64,000 nt of DNA from Nocardia cyriacigeorgica (GCF_005863245.1 NZ_VBUT01000006.1:310001-374000); one strand, 5' to 3'. Positions 51,169 to 60,691 are shown, counted from the stretch's first letter. Numbers and translations are program-made. The notes: generated from the letters alone by a model not told the origin.

Positions 51169-52206
51169 GTGGACGAGAATGTCGAGGCCGTCAACCCGCA
51201 GGCCGACCCGGATCGCCGCAGCCCGTGGCCGCGACGCCTGCGCTGGACCGCGGTGGTCGTGCTGCTGATCCTGACCGGTGTGCTGGCGGCGGCCTCGGTG
51301 CCGGCGCGTACCGCGCACACGACTGTGCTGGACACCGACGGTTACGTGCGGACCGTCGCCCCGTTGTCCGCGGATCCGGCGGTGCGCGCCGCGCTCGCCG
51401 ATCGGGTCACCGACGAGATTGTCACCCGTATCGATCTCGAGGCGGTCGTGGCGCAAGCCTTGGCAGAGGTGGCCGGTGAGGGGCAGCGGCGGGATCGGGC
51501 CATCGCGGGCCTGAGCCCGGTTCTGGCGGATCAGGCCGAGGATTTCGTGCACGAGACCGTCACCGCGCTGATCGAGTCCGACGAATTCGCGGGCCTGTGG
51601 GCCGGGACGAACCGCGCCGCGCACCGTCAGGCGGTCGCGGTCCTGACCGGGCAGACCCGCTCCGGTGCCGTCGAGATCGACGACACCGGAACGATCAGCG
51701 TGTCACTGGCCCCGATCATCGACCGGGCGAAGGCCCGCCTACTGGAGCGAGGGTTCGTCTTCGCCGACCGCGTTCCCCGGGTCGAGGCGCAGTTCGTGCT
51801 CGTGCAATCGGCCGAACTGGCCACCGCCCGCCGCGCCGTCGACGTCCTCGACCGGACCGCGTCGATCCTGCCCTGGCTCAGCGTGCTCGCCGCGGTGGCG
51901 GCAATCGCCATGGCGCCCAGAGGTTTCCGGGTGCGCGCGACGGTCGCGCTCGGCCTGACCTGCGCCGCCGTCATGGCGTTGCTCGCGCTCGCGATTCGAT
52001 TCGCGCGGGCGTACTACCTCGATCATCGAGGTCCGGCCATTCGCTCACCGGAGGCCGCCGCGGCGGTGGTCGACATCCTCACCCGGCCGCTGTGGCACAC
52101 CGTGTGGTTCGTCTTCGCCCTCGGCCTGATCATCGCGGCCGTCGCCTATCTCGCCGGCGGATCACCGTCGGCGCGGGCGCTGCGTCGTGCCGTGCGGCTG
52201 CGCTGA
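51169..52206 (+). CDS. Membrane-anchored protein of unknown function
   Basis: A 345-residue protein. A signal-anchor helix lies near residues 27-45 (WTAVVVLLILTGVLAAASVPA) after a basic stretch. About 190 residues then face the outside (DTDGYVRTVAPLSADPAVRAALADRVTDEIV..., and RAKARLLERGFVFADRVPRVEAQFVLVQSAEL). Three or more helices follow between 235 and 335 (LPWLSVLAAVAAIAMAP, ATVALGLTCAAVMALLALAI, HTVWFVFALGLIIAAVAYLAG). This layout is common in Nocardia and Mycobacterium hypothetical integral membrane proteins. GAGG eight bases before GTG 51169 supports the start. Function unknown. Confidence 0.75.
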   Translation: MDENVEAVNPQADPDRRSPWPRRLRWTAVVVLLILTGVLAAASVPARTAHTTVLDTDGYVRTVAPLSADPAVRAALADRVTDEIVTRIDLEAVVAQALAEVAGEGQRRDRAIAGLSPVLADQAEDFVHETVTALIESDEFAGLWAGTNRAAHRQAVAVLTGQTRSGAVEIDDTGTISVSLAPIIDRAKARLLERGFVFADRVPRVEAQFVLVQSAELATARRAVDVLDRTASILPWLSVLAAVAAIAMAPRGFRVRATVALGLTCAAVMALLALAIRFARAYYLDHRGPAIRSPEAAAAVVDILTRPLWHTVWFVFALGLIIAAVAYLAGGSPSARALRRAVRLR

Positions 52207-52610
52207 GCTCGCCGAGGGCCGAGTCCGCCGCCATCGAATCCCGCGAGCCGCGCCCGCGATGACTGCGCTGGCGATGAGCCGTGCCCGCGACGAGCCGCGC
52301 CCGCGATGGGGTGAACCGGCCACGAGCCGCGCGCAAGAGCCGCCACGTCGCGAAGAGCTGGGTCCGCGAACCCCGGCCCACCAAAAAATGGGATGACTTG
52401 ACCTCGAGTGTGGTTTAGCTTGTTTGCTGTTCTCCGAGCCCGATTCCGGCTCGCGACGCCGACGACGGGCGCCGCCGAACCGGAATCGGCGCGCGAGCGA
52501 TGAATCGATCCGATGGATTCCGTCTGATCTGGTGTGGCGCCGCGCGAGGTCGACGACGACCTGCCATCGGCCACCCGTCACCACGTTCTCGATCTACCGG
52601 AGGTACCCCG
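52207..52610. other. 404-bp region with a MerR-like promoter candidate, no gene
   Basis: TTGACCTCGAGTG at 52398-52410, followed by GGTTTAGCTTG, resembles the long-spacer promoters used by MerR-family activators, with imperfect ACCTCGA/TTTAGCT arms. No regulator gene is adjacent. Frames in the rest of the gap are not protein-like. The following transporter starts 190 bases downstream of this element. Confidence 0.35.
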
Positions 52611-54095
52611 ATGCCCGACGCATTAACCGAACGCCGGACAGAAGGGCAACGCACTCCGGCGGTGATCCGGCTGCTGGTGCTGGCGACGTTCGTGGTGATC
52701 CTGAACGAGACCATCATGATCAACGCGATCCCGCGGTTGATGACCGATCTCGAGATCACCGAACGCTCCGCGCAGTGGGTCTCCACCGCCTTCATGCTCA
52801 CCATGGCCGCCGTCATCCCGGTGACCGGCTGGTTCCTGCAACGAGTCACCACCCGGCGCGCCTATGCGATCGCGATGGGCGTGTTCCTCGCCGGTACGGC
52901 CCTGTCGGCGGTCGCCCCGAACTTCCCCGTGCTGCTGATCGGTCGCGTCATCCAGGCCGGCGGCACCGCGGTGATGATGCCGCTGCTGATGACCACGCTG
53001 ATGACGGTGGTGCCCGAACGTGACCGCGGCCGCGTCATGGGCAATGTCACCCTGGCCATCTCGGTCGCGCCCGCGATGGGCCCGGTGCTGTCGGGTCTGG
53101 TGTTGCAGGTCGGGTCGTGGCGCTGGCTGTTCGTGCTGGTGCTGCCCATCGCGGGCCTGGTCACCTGGCAGGGGCTGCGGCGGCTGGAGAACGTGGGCGA
53201 GCCGGAGGCCGGGGCGATCGACTGGTCCAGCGTGGTGCTGGCCGCGCTCGGCTTCGGCAGCCTGGTGTACGGGCTGAGCCGCTTCGAAACCGGCAGCGTC
53301 ACCACCCCGGCGCTGATCGTGGCCGCCGGTATCGCGCTGATCGGTGTGTTCGCCTGGCGTCAGCTGCGGCTGCAACGCACCGGGACTCCGCTGCTGGATC
53401 TGCGCATCCTGCTCTCGGGCACCTACAGCAAGGCGCTGATCTTCATGTCGATCGCGTTCCTGGCGATGCTCGGATCGATGATCCTGCTGCCGCTGTATTT
53501 GCAGAACCTGCGCGGGCTGAGCCCGCTGAGTACCGGTCTGCTGGTGATGCCCGGCGGTATGGCGATGGGTCTGCTCGGCCCGACCATCGGCAGGCTGTTC
53601 GACCGCTTCGGCGGACGGGTGCTGGTGATTCCGGCGGCGATCGGGGTCACCGTCTCGCTGGCCGGATTCACCCAGATCTCGATGAGCACGCCGTACTGGC
53701 AGCTGCTCGGCCTGCACATCCTGCTGATGGTGTCGCTGGCCGCGGCATTCACCCCGGTCTTCACCCTCGGGCTCGGCGCACTGCCGCAGCATCTGTACTC
53801 GCACGGCAGTTCCATGCTCGGCACCCTCCAACAGGTGGCGGCCGCACTCGGCACCGCGCTGGTGGTGACGGTGATGTCCACGCGCAGCACCTCGTTGATC
53901 GACCAGGGCGTCGACGCGACGACCGCGCATCTGGACGGCATGAAGCTGGCCTTCGGGATCTCCGCGGTGCTGGCGGCGGTCGTGATCGTGGTGGCGGTGC
54001 TGCTGCCCAACCGCGCCAGTGCGCCCGAGGAACCGGCCGAACCCGGTGAACCGCAGGCACCCGACACCCCGGAACTGGAGTTGGTGAAGGGCTGA
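52611..54095 (+). CDS. DHA2/EmrB-type MFS drug exporter
   Basis: A 494-residue proton-driven exporter with fourteen predicted helices. The first helix reads VLATFVVILNETIMINAIPRLM, motif A-like residues follow in PVTGWFLQRVTTRRAYAI, and TLAISVAPAMGPVLSGLVLQVGSWRWLFVL is the antiporter motif C region. The C-terminus is a hydrophilic Glu/Pro tail. GGAGGT lies before ATG 52611, so the longer upstream frame is rejected. A strong terminator follows. The substrate is unknown, and it shows only family-level similarity to the exporter at 14552. Confidence 0.9.
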   Translation: MPDALTERRTEGQRTPAVIRLLVLATFVVILNETIMINAIPRLMTDLEITERSAQWVSTAFMLTMAAVIPVTGWFLQRVTTRRAYAIAMGVFLAGTALSAVAPNFPVLLIGRVIQAGGTAVMMPLLMTTLMTVVPERDRGRVMGNVTLAISVAPAMGPVLSGLVLQVGSWRWLFVLVLPIAGLVTWQGLRRLENVGEPEAGAIDWSSVVLAALGFGSLVYGLSRFETGSVTTPALIVAAGIALIGVFAWRQLRLQRTGTPLLDLRILLSGTYSKALIFMSIAFLAMLGSMILLPLYLQNLRGLSPLSTGLLVMPGGMAMGLLGPTIGRLFDRFGGRVLVIPAAIGVTVSLAGFTQISMSTPYWQLLGLHILLMVSLAAAFTPVFTLGLGALPQHLYSHGSSMLGTLQQVAAALGTALVVTVMSTRSTSLIDQGVDATTAHLDGMKLAFGISAVLAAVVIVVAVLLPNRASAPEEPAEPGEPQAPDTPELELVKG

Positions 54096-54119
54096 TCCGC
54101 CTCGTCACCGCCGCACCGA

Positions 54120-54162
54120 GCGAGCCCTCTCAGGCTGGAAACCCCAGCGTGAGAGGGCTCGC
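54120..54162 (+). terminator. Terminator hairpin after the DHA2 transporter
   Basis: A 13-bp perfect outer stem (54120-54132 with 54150-54162; GCGAGCCCTCTCA and its complement) continues after a G/G mismatch into GCTGG/CCAGC around AAACC. It starts 25 bases after the stop. Confidence 0.8.
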
Positions 54163-54271
54163 CGCATGAGGAGCGCACGCACACAGATCACTCGAGGCTC
54201 GCCGATGCGGGCGGACAGCGCCTCGAACGCGGGCTGGATTCCACGAACAGCGGCCGCACTCGGCGCTAAAG

Positions 54272-54285
54272 TAGAACACGTTCTT
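54272..54285. promoter_or_regulatory. KstR-like operator TAGAACACGTTCTT
   Basis: The core AGAAC-AC-GTTCT is a perfect inverted repeat and matches the KstR motif TnnAACnnGTTnnA except at the last base. It lies about 25-40 bases before the DUF3556 start. KstR controls sterol and lipid catabolism genes in mycobacteria and Rhodococcus. Another TetR protein with a similar site is possible. Confidence 0.5.
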
Positions 54286-54311
54286 ATTCTGGCGACGGAA
54301 CGGATCGTGTG

Positions 54312-56060
54312 ATGGGGTTTCTTCGTCCCAACCTCCCGGTGGTCGATTACGAGGAATGGAGCAAGGGCACGCGGTCGGAGAAGATCCGGCCGATGGCCAG
54401 GCACTGGGCCGAGGTCGGCTTCGGTACACCGGTGGCGCTGCACCTGTTCTATGTCCTCAAGATCGCGCTCTACATTCTCGCCGCGTGGCTGATCGTACTG
54501 AGCACCAGCGGAATCGACGGCTTCACCGCGGTCGGTTCGTGGTGGACCGAGCCCATCGTGTTCCAGAAGGTCGTGCTGTTCACCATGCTGTTCGAGGTGG
54601 TCGGGCTCGGCTGCGGCTTCGGACCGCTCAACAACCGGTTCTTCCCGCCCATGGGGTCGATCCTGTATTGGTTGCGGCCCGGCACCATTCGGCTGCCACC
54701 GTGGCCCGGCCGGGTGCCGTTCACCGCAGGCACCGCACGAACCCCGATCGACGCGCTGCTCTACGGCGCGCTGCTGGTGCTGCTGCTGGTGGCGTTGTCC
54801 TCCGACGGCACCGGGCCGATCCCGGAACTCGACACCACCGTCGGTGTGCTCCCGACCTGGCAGATCGTGGCGATTCTGGCCGTGCTCGGTGTCCTCGGGC
54901 TGCGCGACAAGGTCATCTTCCTCGCGGCCCGCGGCGAGGTGTACGGCTCGTTCACGGTGGTGTTCCTGTTCAGCGGCGTCGACATGATCGTCGCGGCGAA
55001 GGTCGTCTTCGTCGTCATCTGGATGGGTGCGGCGATCTCCAAGCTGAACAAGCACTTTCCGTTCGTGGTGTCGACCATGATGTCCAACAATCCGGTGCTG
55101 CGGCCCAAGGCCGTCAAACGGATGTTCTTCGAACGGTTCCCCGACGACCTGCGCCCCGGCCGCCCCTCACGGGTCCTGGCGCACGGCGGCACGGCCGTGG
55201 AACTGTGCGCGCCGCTGGTGCTGTTCTTCAGCCACGGCGGCTGGCCGACGACCATCGCCGCCATCGTGATGATCTGTTTCCACCTGACGATCCTGGTGGC
55301 GATCCCGATGGGCGTGCCGCTGGAGTGGAACGTCTTCATGATCTTCGGGGTGCTCACCCTGTTCGTCGGCCACGCCGATCTCGGTCTGGCGCAAGTGGAT
55401 TCACCGGCCTTGATGGCAGCCGTGTTCGCGGTGCTCATGGGCATCGTGATCCTCGGCAATCTGTTTCCGGCCAAGATCTCGTTCCTGCCGGGCATGCGCT
55501 ATTACGCCGGGAACTGGGACACCACCCTGTGGTGCATCAAACCCTCGGCCGAGGCGAAGATCCGGGCAGGCATCATCGCCGTCGCGGCCATGCCCGCCGC
55601 CCAGCTCGAACGGTATTACGGCAGTAAGGAAGCCGCCCAAATCCCGCTGTATCTCGGCTACGCGTTCCGTTCGTTCAACACCCACGGCCGGGCGCTGTTC
55701 ACCCTGGCCCATCGCGCCATGGCCGGGCATGACGAAGCCGAGTACACGATCACCGACGGTGAACGCATCTGCTCCACCGCGCTGGGCTGGAATTTCGGCG
55801 ACGGTCACCTGCACAACGAACAACTGATCCAAGCCCTGCACCAGCGCTGCGGATTCGAACCGGGTGAGGTGCGGGTGGTGCTGCTCAACGCCCAGCCCAT
55901 CCACACCCAGACCCAGCGCTACCGACTCGTCGACGCCGCCACCGGCGAATTCGAGCGCGGCACAGTGCGTGTGGCCGATATGGTTTCCAGGCAGCCATGG
56001 GACGACGAGCTGCCCGTGTACCCGGACGCGGTCGAGGAGACGAGCCGATCCGCGCAGTGA
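54312..56060 (+). CDS. DUF3556 transmembrane protein
   Basis: A 582-residue membrane protein typical of mycolic-acid actinomycetes. The conserved N-terminus GFLRPNLPVVDYEEWSKGTRSEKIRPMARHWAEVGFGTPVALHLFYVLKI leads into about ten helices (residues 40-400). A C-terminal soluble part of about 170 residues contains YNFNTHGRALF-like FNTHGRALFTLAHRAM, WNFGDGHLHNEQLI and LLNAQPIHTQTQRYRLVD. The cytoplasmic loop NNPVLRPKAVKRMFFERFPDDLRPGRPS is characteristic. Function is unknown. The KstR-like site upstream suggests lipid-linked control. GTG 54309 immediately before ATG 54312 is an alternative start. Confidence 0.88.
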   Translation: MGFLRPNLPVVDYEEWSKGTRSEKIRPMARHWAEVGFGTPVALHLFYVLKIALYILAAWLIVLSTSGIDGFTAVGSWWTEPIVFQKVVLFTMLFEVVGLGCGFGPLNNRFFPPMGSILYWLRPGTIRLPPWPGRVPFTAGTARTPIDALLYGALLVLLLVALSSDGTGPIPELDTTVGVLPTWQIVAILAVLGVLGLRDKVIFLAARGEVYGSFTVVFLFSGVDMIVAAKVVFVVIWMGAAISKLNKHFPFVVSTMMSNNPVLRPKAVKRMFFERFPDDLRPGRPSRVLAHGGTAVELCAPLVLFFSHGGWPTTIAAIVMICFHLTILVAIPMGVPLEWNVFMIFGVLTLFVGHADLGLAQVDSPALMAAVFAVLMGIVILGNLFPAKISFLPGMRYYAGNWDTTLWCIKPSAEAKIRAGIIAVAAMPAAQLERYYGSKEAAQIPLYLGYAFRSFNTHGRALFTLAHRAMAGHDEAEYTITDGERICSTALGWNFGDGHLHNEQLIQALHQRCGFEPGEVRVVLLNAQPIHTQTQRYRLVDAATGEFERGTVRVADMVSRQPWDDELPVYPDAVEETSRSAQ

Positions 56061-56162
56061 TCGCGGCCCCGGACCTGGCGCCCTGGTCCAGCACGAGTGG
56101 TTCGCCCACCGGCAGCGCTGTGCGGCCAGGGGTGCGAATGGGCCGCTCGCGGTGCCAGGTGC

Positions 56163-59100
56163 TCAGGAAGACAGCACAGTCGTCGAGTCGAGCAAGAACT
56201 GCGACAGCCCGCTCTCGAGGCAACGCGCGGCCGCCGGTGCCCGGATCTGCTCGGCCTCATCGACGTCACCGGTCGCCCGGACAACGGCACTCAGCAGCAA
56301 CGTCGCCCCCAGTGCGGCCAGCGGACGACGGCCCGGATCGATGGCGGCGGCCAGCGCTCGGGCCCGCGCGGTGGCATCGTCGCCGCGATGTCGCAGCAGC
56401 AGCAATCGGATCGCGGAATCTTCGTCCAGTTCGGCTGTGATAGTGGCGATTCCGTCCGCACCGTCGAGCGACCGGGACCGCAGCAGCTGAGTCGCCGAAG
56501 TCTCCGGCAAGCCGAATCCCAGCAGGATGCGTTCGTTGCGCAGCCGTGCCGCCAGACGCGCCAGCCCCAGCAGTTCGGCCTGGCGCATTCCCTCCGCGAG
56601 CCGCAAGACCGCGGCATCGAGATCACCGTGCGCCGCTTCGATCCGGGCGGCGGTGGCATAGGTCGCGATCATCACATCGACCAGCCCGCCGCCCTCGGCG
56701 GCCAATTCGCGGTAATCGGGCAGCAGTCGCAGGGCGCCGTCGAGGTCGCCGCTGTAGTAGCGCAGTTCGCTGAGCAGCGCACCGGCGATCCGGGCCGCAT
56801 GCGAGCGCGGGCCCATCGTCTCGGTGGCCAGCTCGAGAGCCGCCTCGAACGCGGCGAACGCGGCGGGAATGTCGAGTTGCTCGCGCGCGGCGATCGCGGT
56901 GGCGCAGCGGCCGTACACGCGCACGAACGGGCCGGTCGCCTCGTGATACGGCGTCACCCAGCGCTGTCGCCGCCGCGCCGCGTCGAAATCGAAACGGTAG
57001 ATCGAGGCGAAGGCATCGATATTGCCCGCTACTCCGGTGACTCGCGGCGGGAAGTCGTCGGGCCGCGACAGCACATCGGCCAGCAACCGGTCGATCTTGT
57101 CGAGACGGTCGTTGAAAACCTCGGCGACACTGTCGATCACGGCGGCTTCCGCGCGCAGGTCGGCGATCTCGGCCGTGCTCGCCGACGTCTGGTCCAGCGC
57201 GGCGGTGAACCGTTCGAGCGCGACCGCGGCCGGCGTGGACGGGCGGCGCAGCACCAGATTCACCCAGGCGATCCACAGCTGAATCCGCGGCCGGGATGCG
57301 ATCGCGGACGCCGGTAGCTTGGCCAGGATGCCGAGCAATGTGGTCATCTTGGCGTGTTCGAGCAGATCGGTGGCACCCTGTTCCACCAGCTCGACCGCGT
57401 GCTCGGGATCGCCGGCGGCCAGGGCGTGATCGACGGCCTCGTTCAGCAGATCGTGGCGGGCGAACCACGCCGCGGCTCGCAGATGCAGCGCGTCGATCTC
57501 GTGCGCTGGGCGATCGCGCTCGAGACGCCGACGCAGATACCCGGCGAAGAGCTGGTGATATCGATACCACTGGCGATCCGGCCCCACCCGTTCCAGGAAC
57601 AGACCGCGGTGCTCGATGTCGTCGAGGGTCGCCGCCGCAGCTTCGGAACCGGTGAGCGCGGTGGCCAGGCCGCCGCAGAGCCGGTCACAGACGGCGGTGG
57701 TGGTGAGGAATTCGACGGTGGCCCGGTCGAGCCCGTCGAGGACGTTCTCGGCGAGATAGTCGCCGATATCGGCATGCTCGGTCAGCGCGGTGAGCAGCTG
57801 GGCGGGGTCGTCTCCGGCGCGCAACGACAGCACCGCCAACTGGAGCGCGACCGCCCATCCGTCGGTGGTGTGGGTGAGCGCGTCGATATCGAGGCTCGGT
57901 GGCAGGCAGCCCGCCTCGGCCAACAGCGCCCGGACTTCATCGGCATCGAAACGCAAAGCGTCGGTGTCGATCTCGACCAGCTCCCCGCTCAGTCGCAACC
58001 GGCTCAGCGGCAGGTCGGCCGTGGAGGTGCTGGTGAGCACCAGCGGCAGATGATGGCAGCCGTGCTCGAGCAGGAAACGCAGCGCGGCCACCGTGTCCGG
58101 CGCGGTGACCCGCTGCCAGTCGTCGAGCACCAGCGTCAGCCGGTCGTCGGCGCCGTGCAACCGGTTGATCAGGGCGGTGAGGACATGGCGGGTGGGATCG
58201 TCGGGGTATTGCTCGAGCAGGTGTTCCAGAGTCGCGGCCAGCGCCGGCCGTGGCAGGCGAACCGCCTCGACGAGATGTTCGAGGAACCAGACCGCATTGT
58301 CGTCGTCGCTGTCGACGGTCAGCCAAGCCACCGCACCGCCCGCCTCGCAGACTTCGTCGCGCCAGCGGGCGGCCAGGGTGGTCTTGCCGAATCCGCTGGG
58401 CGCGTGGATCAGCGTCAGCCGCTTGCCCGCTCCCGAGCGCAGGCGGTCGAGCAGCCGTTTCCTGATGATGGGTGAGCGCGCCGATGTCGGCGGACGGTAC
58501 TTGGTCGTCGGAGTCGGGGGAGCGGTGCTGCGTCCACGCGGGTGCGTCGTATGCGAGGCGGTCGCGATCCGCGGCGTCGACGCCGGCGGCAGCGGCAGTT
58601 CGTCGACGGGCAGGTCGTGGCGTCGTTGGATACCGCGCAGGTGTTCGCCGAGTGCGGCGGCGGAGTCGAATCGCTCGGCCGGTCGGCGGGCCATCGCCTG
58701 CTCGATCGCCGCGGACACGTCCTCGGGAATGCCTTGGTGGCGAAGGTCGGGTACCGGCTGCGCGGCCACCCGCGGGAAATGCGCCAGCACCTGTTCGCCC
58801 TCGCGCCGCTCGTAGGCCACATGGCCGGTCAACGCGCAGAACAGCGTGGCACCGAGGCCGTAGATATCGGAGGCGACGGTGGGCGCCTCACCTTCCAGGA
58901 TCTCCGGCGCGGTGAAGGCGGGTGAGCCGGTGATGATCCCGGCCGCGGTCTGGAAATCGCCGGCCGGGCGGGCGATACCGAAATCCGACAGCTGTGGCTC
59001 GCCGTAATCGGTGAGCAGGATATTGCCCGGCTTCACATCACGGTGCAGGGTGCCGACTCGATGCGCCGCCTCGAGCGCACCGGAGATCTTGACGCCGAGG

Positions 59101-59477
59101 GCCAAGATCTCGGTCCAGGCGAGCGGTCCGGCGTCGCGGATGCGCCGTTCCAGCGAGCCTTGCGCGTGATAGGGCATCACAAGGTAGGGGTGGCCGCCGG
59201 TGGTGGTGCCGACCTGGAAGACGTCGACGATGTGCGGATGGCCCGACAGTTGCCCCATCGCGCGTTGTTCGCGTAGGAACCGTTGCAGGTTCTCGGCGGT
59301 CAGGTCCGAGGTGAGGACCTTGAGCGCGACGACCCGGTTCAAATCGGGCTGGATGCACCGGTACACCACGCCGAAGCCGCCCCGCCCGATCTCCTCGGCC
59401 TGCTCGAAGCCTTCGGTATTCAGTTCCGCGATGATCCCGGCAGCTCGGTTGCGCTGGGTCGGCGGCAGGTCGGCCAT
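56163..59477 (-). CDS. pknK: PknK: Ser/Thr protein kinase fused to MalT-like STAND ATPase
   Basis: A 1104-residue signalling protein, near the length of M. tuberculosis PknK (about 1110), which it matches through its whole length. The kinase domain (about 25-285) has GRGGFGVVYR, Lys53, HRDVKPGN (Asp147) and DFG (165-167), with SPAFTAPE as the P+1 loop. A proline-rich linker (about 290-335) leads to a STAND NTPase with Walker A APSGFGKTT (359-367) and LTLVLDDWQRV as Walker B, then a helical MalT-type repeat region to the end. There is no C-terminal LuxR helix-turn-helix that I can see. PknK is a soluble kinase that tunes growth and transcription-factor activity. GAGG precedes ATG 59477; the longer upstream frame is a shadow. 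Confidence 0.95.
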   Translation of the reverse strand: MADLPPTQRNRAAGIIAELNTEGFEQAEEIGRGGFGVVYRCIQPDLNRVVALKVLTSDLTAENLQRFLREQRAMGQLSGHPHIVDVFQVGTTTGGHPYLVMPYHAQGSLERRIRDAGPLAWTEILALGVKISGALEAAHRVGTLHRDVKPGNILLTDYGEPQLSDFGIARPAGDFQTAAGIITGSPAFTAPEILEGEAPTVASDIYGLGATLFCALTGHVAYERREGEQVLAHFPRVAAQPVPDLRHQGIPEDVSAAIEQAMARRPAERFDSAAALGEHLRGIQRRHDLPVDELPLPPASTPRIATASHTTHPRGRSTAPPTPTTKYRPPTSARSPIIRKRLLDRLRSGAGKRLTLIHAPSGFGKTTLAARWRDEVCEAGGAVAWLTVDSDDDNAVWFLEHLVEAVRLPRPALAATLEHLLEQYPDDPTRHVLTALINRLHGADDRLTLVLDDWQRVTAPDTVAALRFLLEHGCHHLPLVLTSTSTADLPLSRLRLSGELVEIDTDALRFDADEVRALLAEAGCLPPSLDIDALTHTTDGWAVALQLAVLSLRAGDDPAQLLTALTEHADIGDYLAENVLDGLDRATVEFLTTTAVCDRLCGGLATALTGSEAAAATLDDIEHRGLFLERVGPDRQWYRYHQLFAGYLRRRLERDRPAHEIDALHLRAAAWFARHDLLNEAVDHALAAGDPEHAVELVEQGATDLLEHAKMTTLLGILAKLPASAIASRPRIQLWIAWVNLVLRRPSTPAAVALERFTAALDQTSASTAEIADLRAEAAVIDSVAEVFNDRLDKIDRLLADVLSRPDDFPPRVTGVAGNIDAFASIYRFDFDAARRRQRWVTPYHEATGPFVRVYGRCATAIAAREQLDIPAAFAAFEAALELATETMGPRSHAARIAGALLSELRYYSGDLDGALRLLPDYRELAAEGGGLVDVMIATYATAARIEAAHGDLDAAVLRLAEGMRQAELLGLARLAARLRNERILLGFGLPETSATQLLRSRSLDGADGIATITAELDEDSAIRLLLLRHRGDDATARARALAAAIDPGRRPLAALGATLLLSAVVRATGDVDEAEQIRAPAAARCLESGLSQFLLDSTTVLSS

Positions 59478-59610
59478 CGTCGGCCTCGATTCTTCGCGAA
59501 CCAGGGGGTGCCCCGCGTGCGGGGTCTGACTCGAGAATAGCCCGCCGATCAGGCCGGGATGCGGATCAGCGGCTGTGTCCAGCCGTCCGGTCCGACCCGT
59601 GCCGTGCGGT

Positions 59611-60087
59611 TTACGCCGACGGGGCCCACATGTTCGACAGCAGCCGATGACTGGGGGTGTCGGCCAGCGATTGCGAGGATTCGTAGATGCGGACGTATCC
59701 GGTGGCGGTGATGCGCCAGACGCCGTCGGGATCGCGGCGATACCGGTCGGAGTAGTAGCCGGAGCCGCGGATGAGCACGCCGTAGTCGGTGGCGATGACG
59801 GTGTCTTCGAACAACCAGCTGCCGGTGGCTTCAGCGCCGTCGACGCTGATCTCCGGGTGATTGGCCACATGCGTGGTGACGATGCCCGGACCCATGTTGT
59901 CGCGCAGGAATGCGACGACGGCCTCGCGCCCGGTGAGCACCAGCGGCTCACCCAGCGCGTGGGTGCCGTAGCGGCCCTCGACATCGTCGGCGAGGGTGTC
60001 GCCGAACTCGTCCCACAGCTTCAGATCGAGCGTGCGGAAGTACTTGTACTTGAGCGCGCGAATGGCTTCGACTGCCACCAGGTCCAT
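59611..60087 (-). CDS. SnoaL/NTF2-like protein (copy 1)
   Basis: A 158-residue cone-shaped NTF2-fold protein of the SnoaL_4 group. Visible parts are AIRALKYKYFRTLDLKLWDEFGDTLADDVEGRYG near the N-terminus, VAFLRDNMGPGIVTTHVANHPEISVDGAEATGSWLFEDTV and GSGYYSDRYRRDPDGVWRITATGYVRIYE. Such proteins act as cyclases, isomerases or ligand binders. ATG 60087 follows CAGGCT by six bases, a near match to the leaderless pattern. The KstR-like core at 60122 lies 35 bases upstream. A second SnoaL gene precedes it on the same strand. Confidence 0.85.
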   Translation of the reverse strand: MDLVAVEAIRALKYKYFRTLDLKLWDEFGDTLADDVEGRYGTHALGEPLVLTGREAVVAFLRDNMGPGIVTTHVANHPEISVDGAEATGSWLFEDTVIATDYGVLIRGSGYYSDRYRRDPDGVWRITATGYVRIYESSQSLADTPSHRLLSNMWAPSA

Positions 60088-60121
60088 CGGCCAAGCCTGA
60101 CACGGCGGACGCGGCAAAACA

Positions 60122-60131
60122 AGAACACGTT
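60122..60131. promoter_or_regulatory. Second KstR-like core AGAACACGTT
   Basis: This ten-base core is identical to that at 54273-54282. The wider 14-mer AAGAACACGTTGCA misses the TnnAACnnGTTnnA motif only at its first base. It lies in the promoter region of the SnoaL gene at 59611-60087. Confidence 0.4.
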
Positions 60132-60166
60132 GCAAATGTGGTGGCGACGCGCCGCGCGGCGGTTGG

Positions 60167-60592
60167 TTAGGTGAAGGCCTGCTCCAGTCCTTCGAACCAT
60201 GCCGAATCTTCCACCAGCCTGCTGCTGCGCCAGCCGTCGGCGGTGCGGACGAGGTCGTGGTTGTACCAGCCGCCGCAGAAGAACTGCTTGCCGGTCGAGA
60301 CGATCATCGGGTTGAAGAACATCGCCCGCACCCGCGCCTGGTCGCCGTCGAGCGTGACGTCGATATTGGAGACGAAATGCTGAGTGCGGGAGAACAATTC
60401 GAGCGCCACCGACAGTTGCGACACCACGGTGTCCAGATCGCCGCTCGGCCCGCCCGCGGTGGTGTAGTCGATGTGGGCATCCGGGGTGAACACCGTGCGG
60501 TAGAGCGGCCAGTCCTTGGTGTCGACGGCGTGCGCGTAGCGGGTGAGCAGGTCGCCGATGGCGATCCGGTCCGCGATCGTCTGTAGATCCAT
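60167..60592 (-). CDS. SnoaL/NTF2-like protein (copy 2)
   Basis: A 141-residue NTF2-fold protein, more distant from its neighbour. It reads DLQTIADRIAIGDLLTRYAHAVDTKDWPLYRTVFTPDAHIDYTTAGG, with the Tyr/His/Asp arrangement usual in SnoaL_4 and steroid-isomerase-like members, and later TQHFVSNIDVTLDGDQARVRAMFFNPM and GGWYNHDLVRTADGWRSSRLVEDSAWFEG. ATG 60592 is chosen; GTG 60610 would add six residues. It lies 80 bp upstream of copy 1 and may be cotranscribed with it, although copy 1 has its own promoter-like region. Confidence 0.85.
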   Translation of the reverse strand: MDLQTIADRIAIGDLLTRYAHAVDTKDWPLYRTVFTPDAHIDYTTAGGPSGDLDTVVSQLSVALELFSRTQHFVSNIDVTLDGDQARVRAMFFNPMIVSTGKQFFCGGWYNHDLVRTADGWRSSRLVEDSAWFEGLEQAFT

Positions 60593-60691
60593 CCCTCGAT
60601 ATAAGCGCACCAGGACACCCCGGGGAGCCGAATCCGCCGGTTGCTCGTCGGCCCCGGGCGCGGCCGACGGCTCCGGCTCCGGCCGCCCCGG

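Noticed and set aside
52398..52426. Firm MerR/SoxR operator call
   Set aside because: The arms ACCTCGA and TTTAGCT match at only four of seven positions and no MerR gene is nearby, so it is kept only as a weak promoter candidate.
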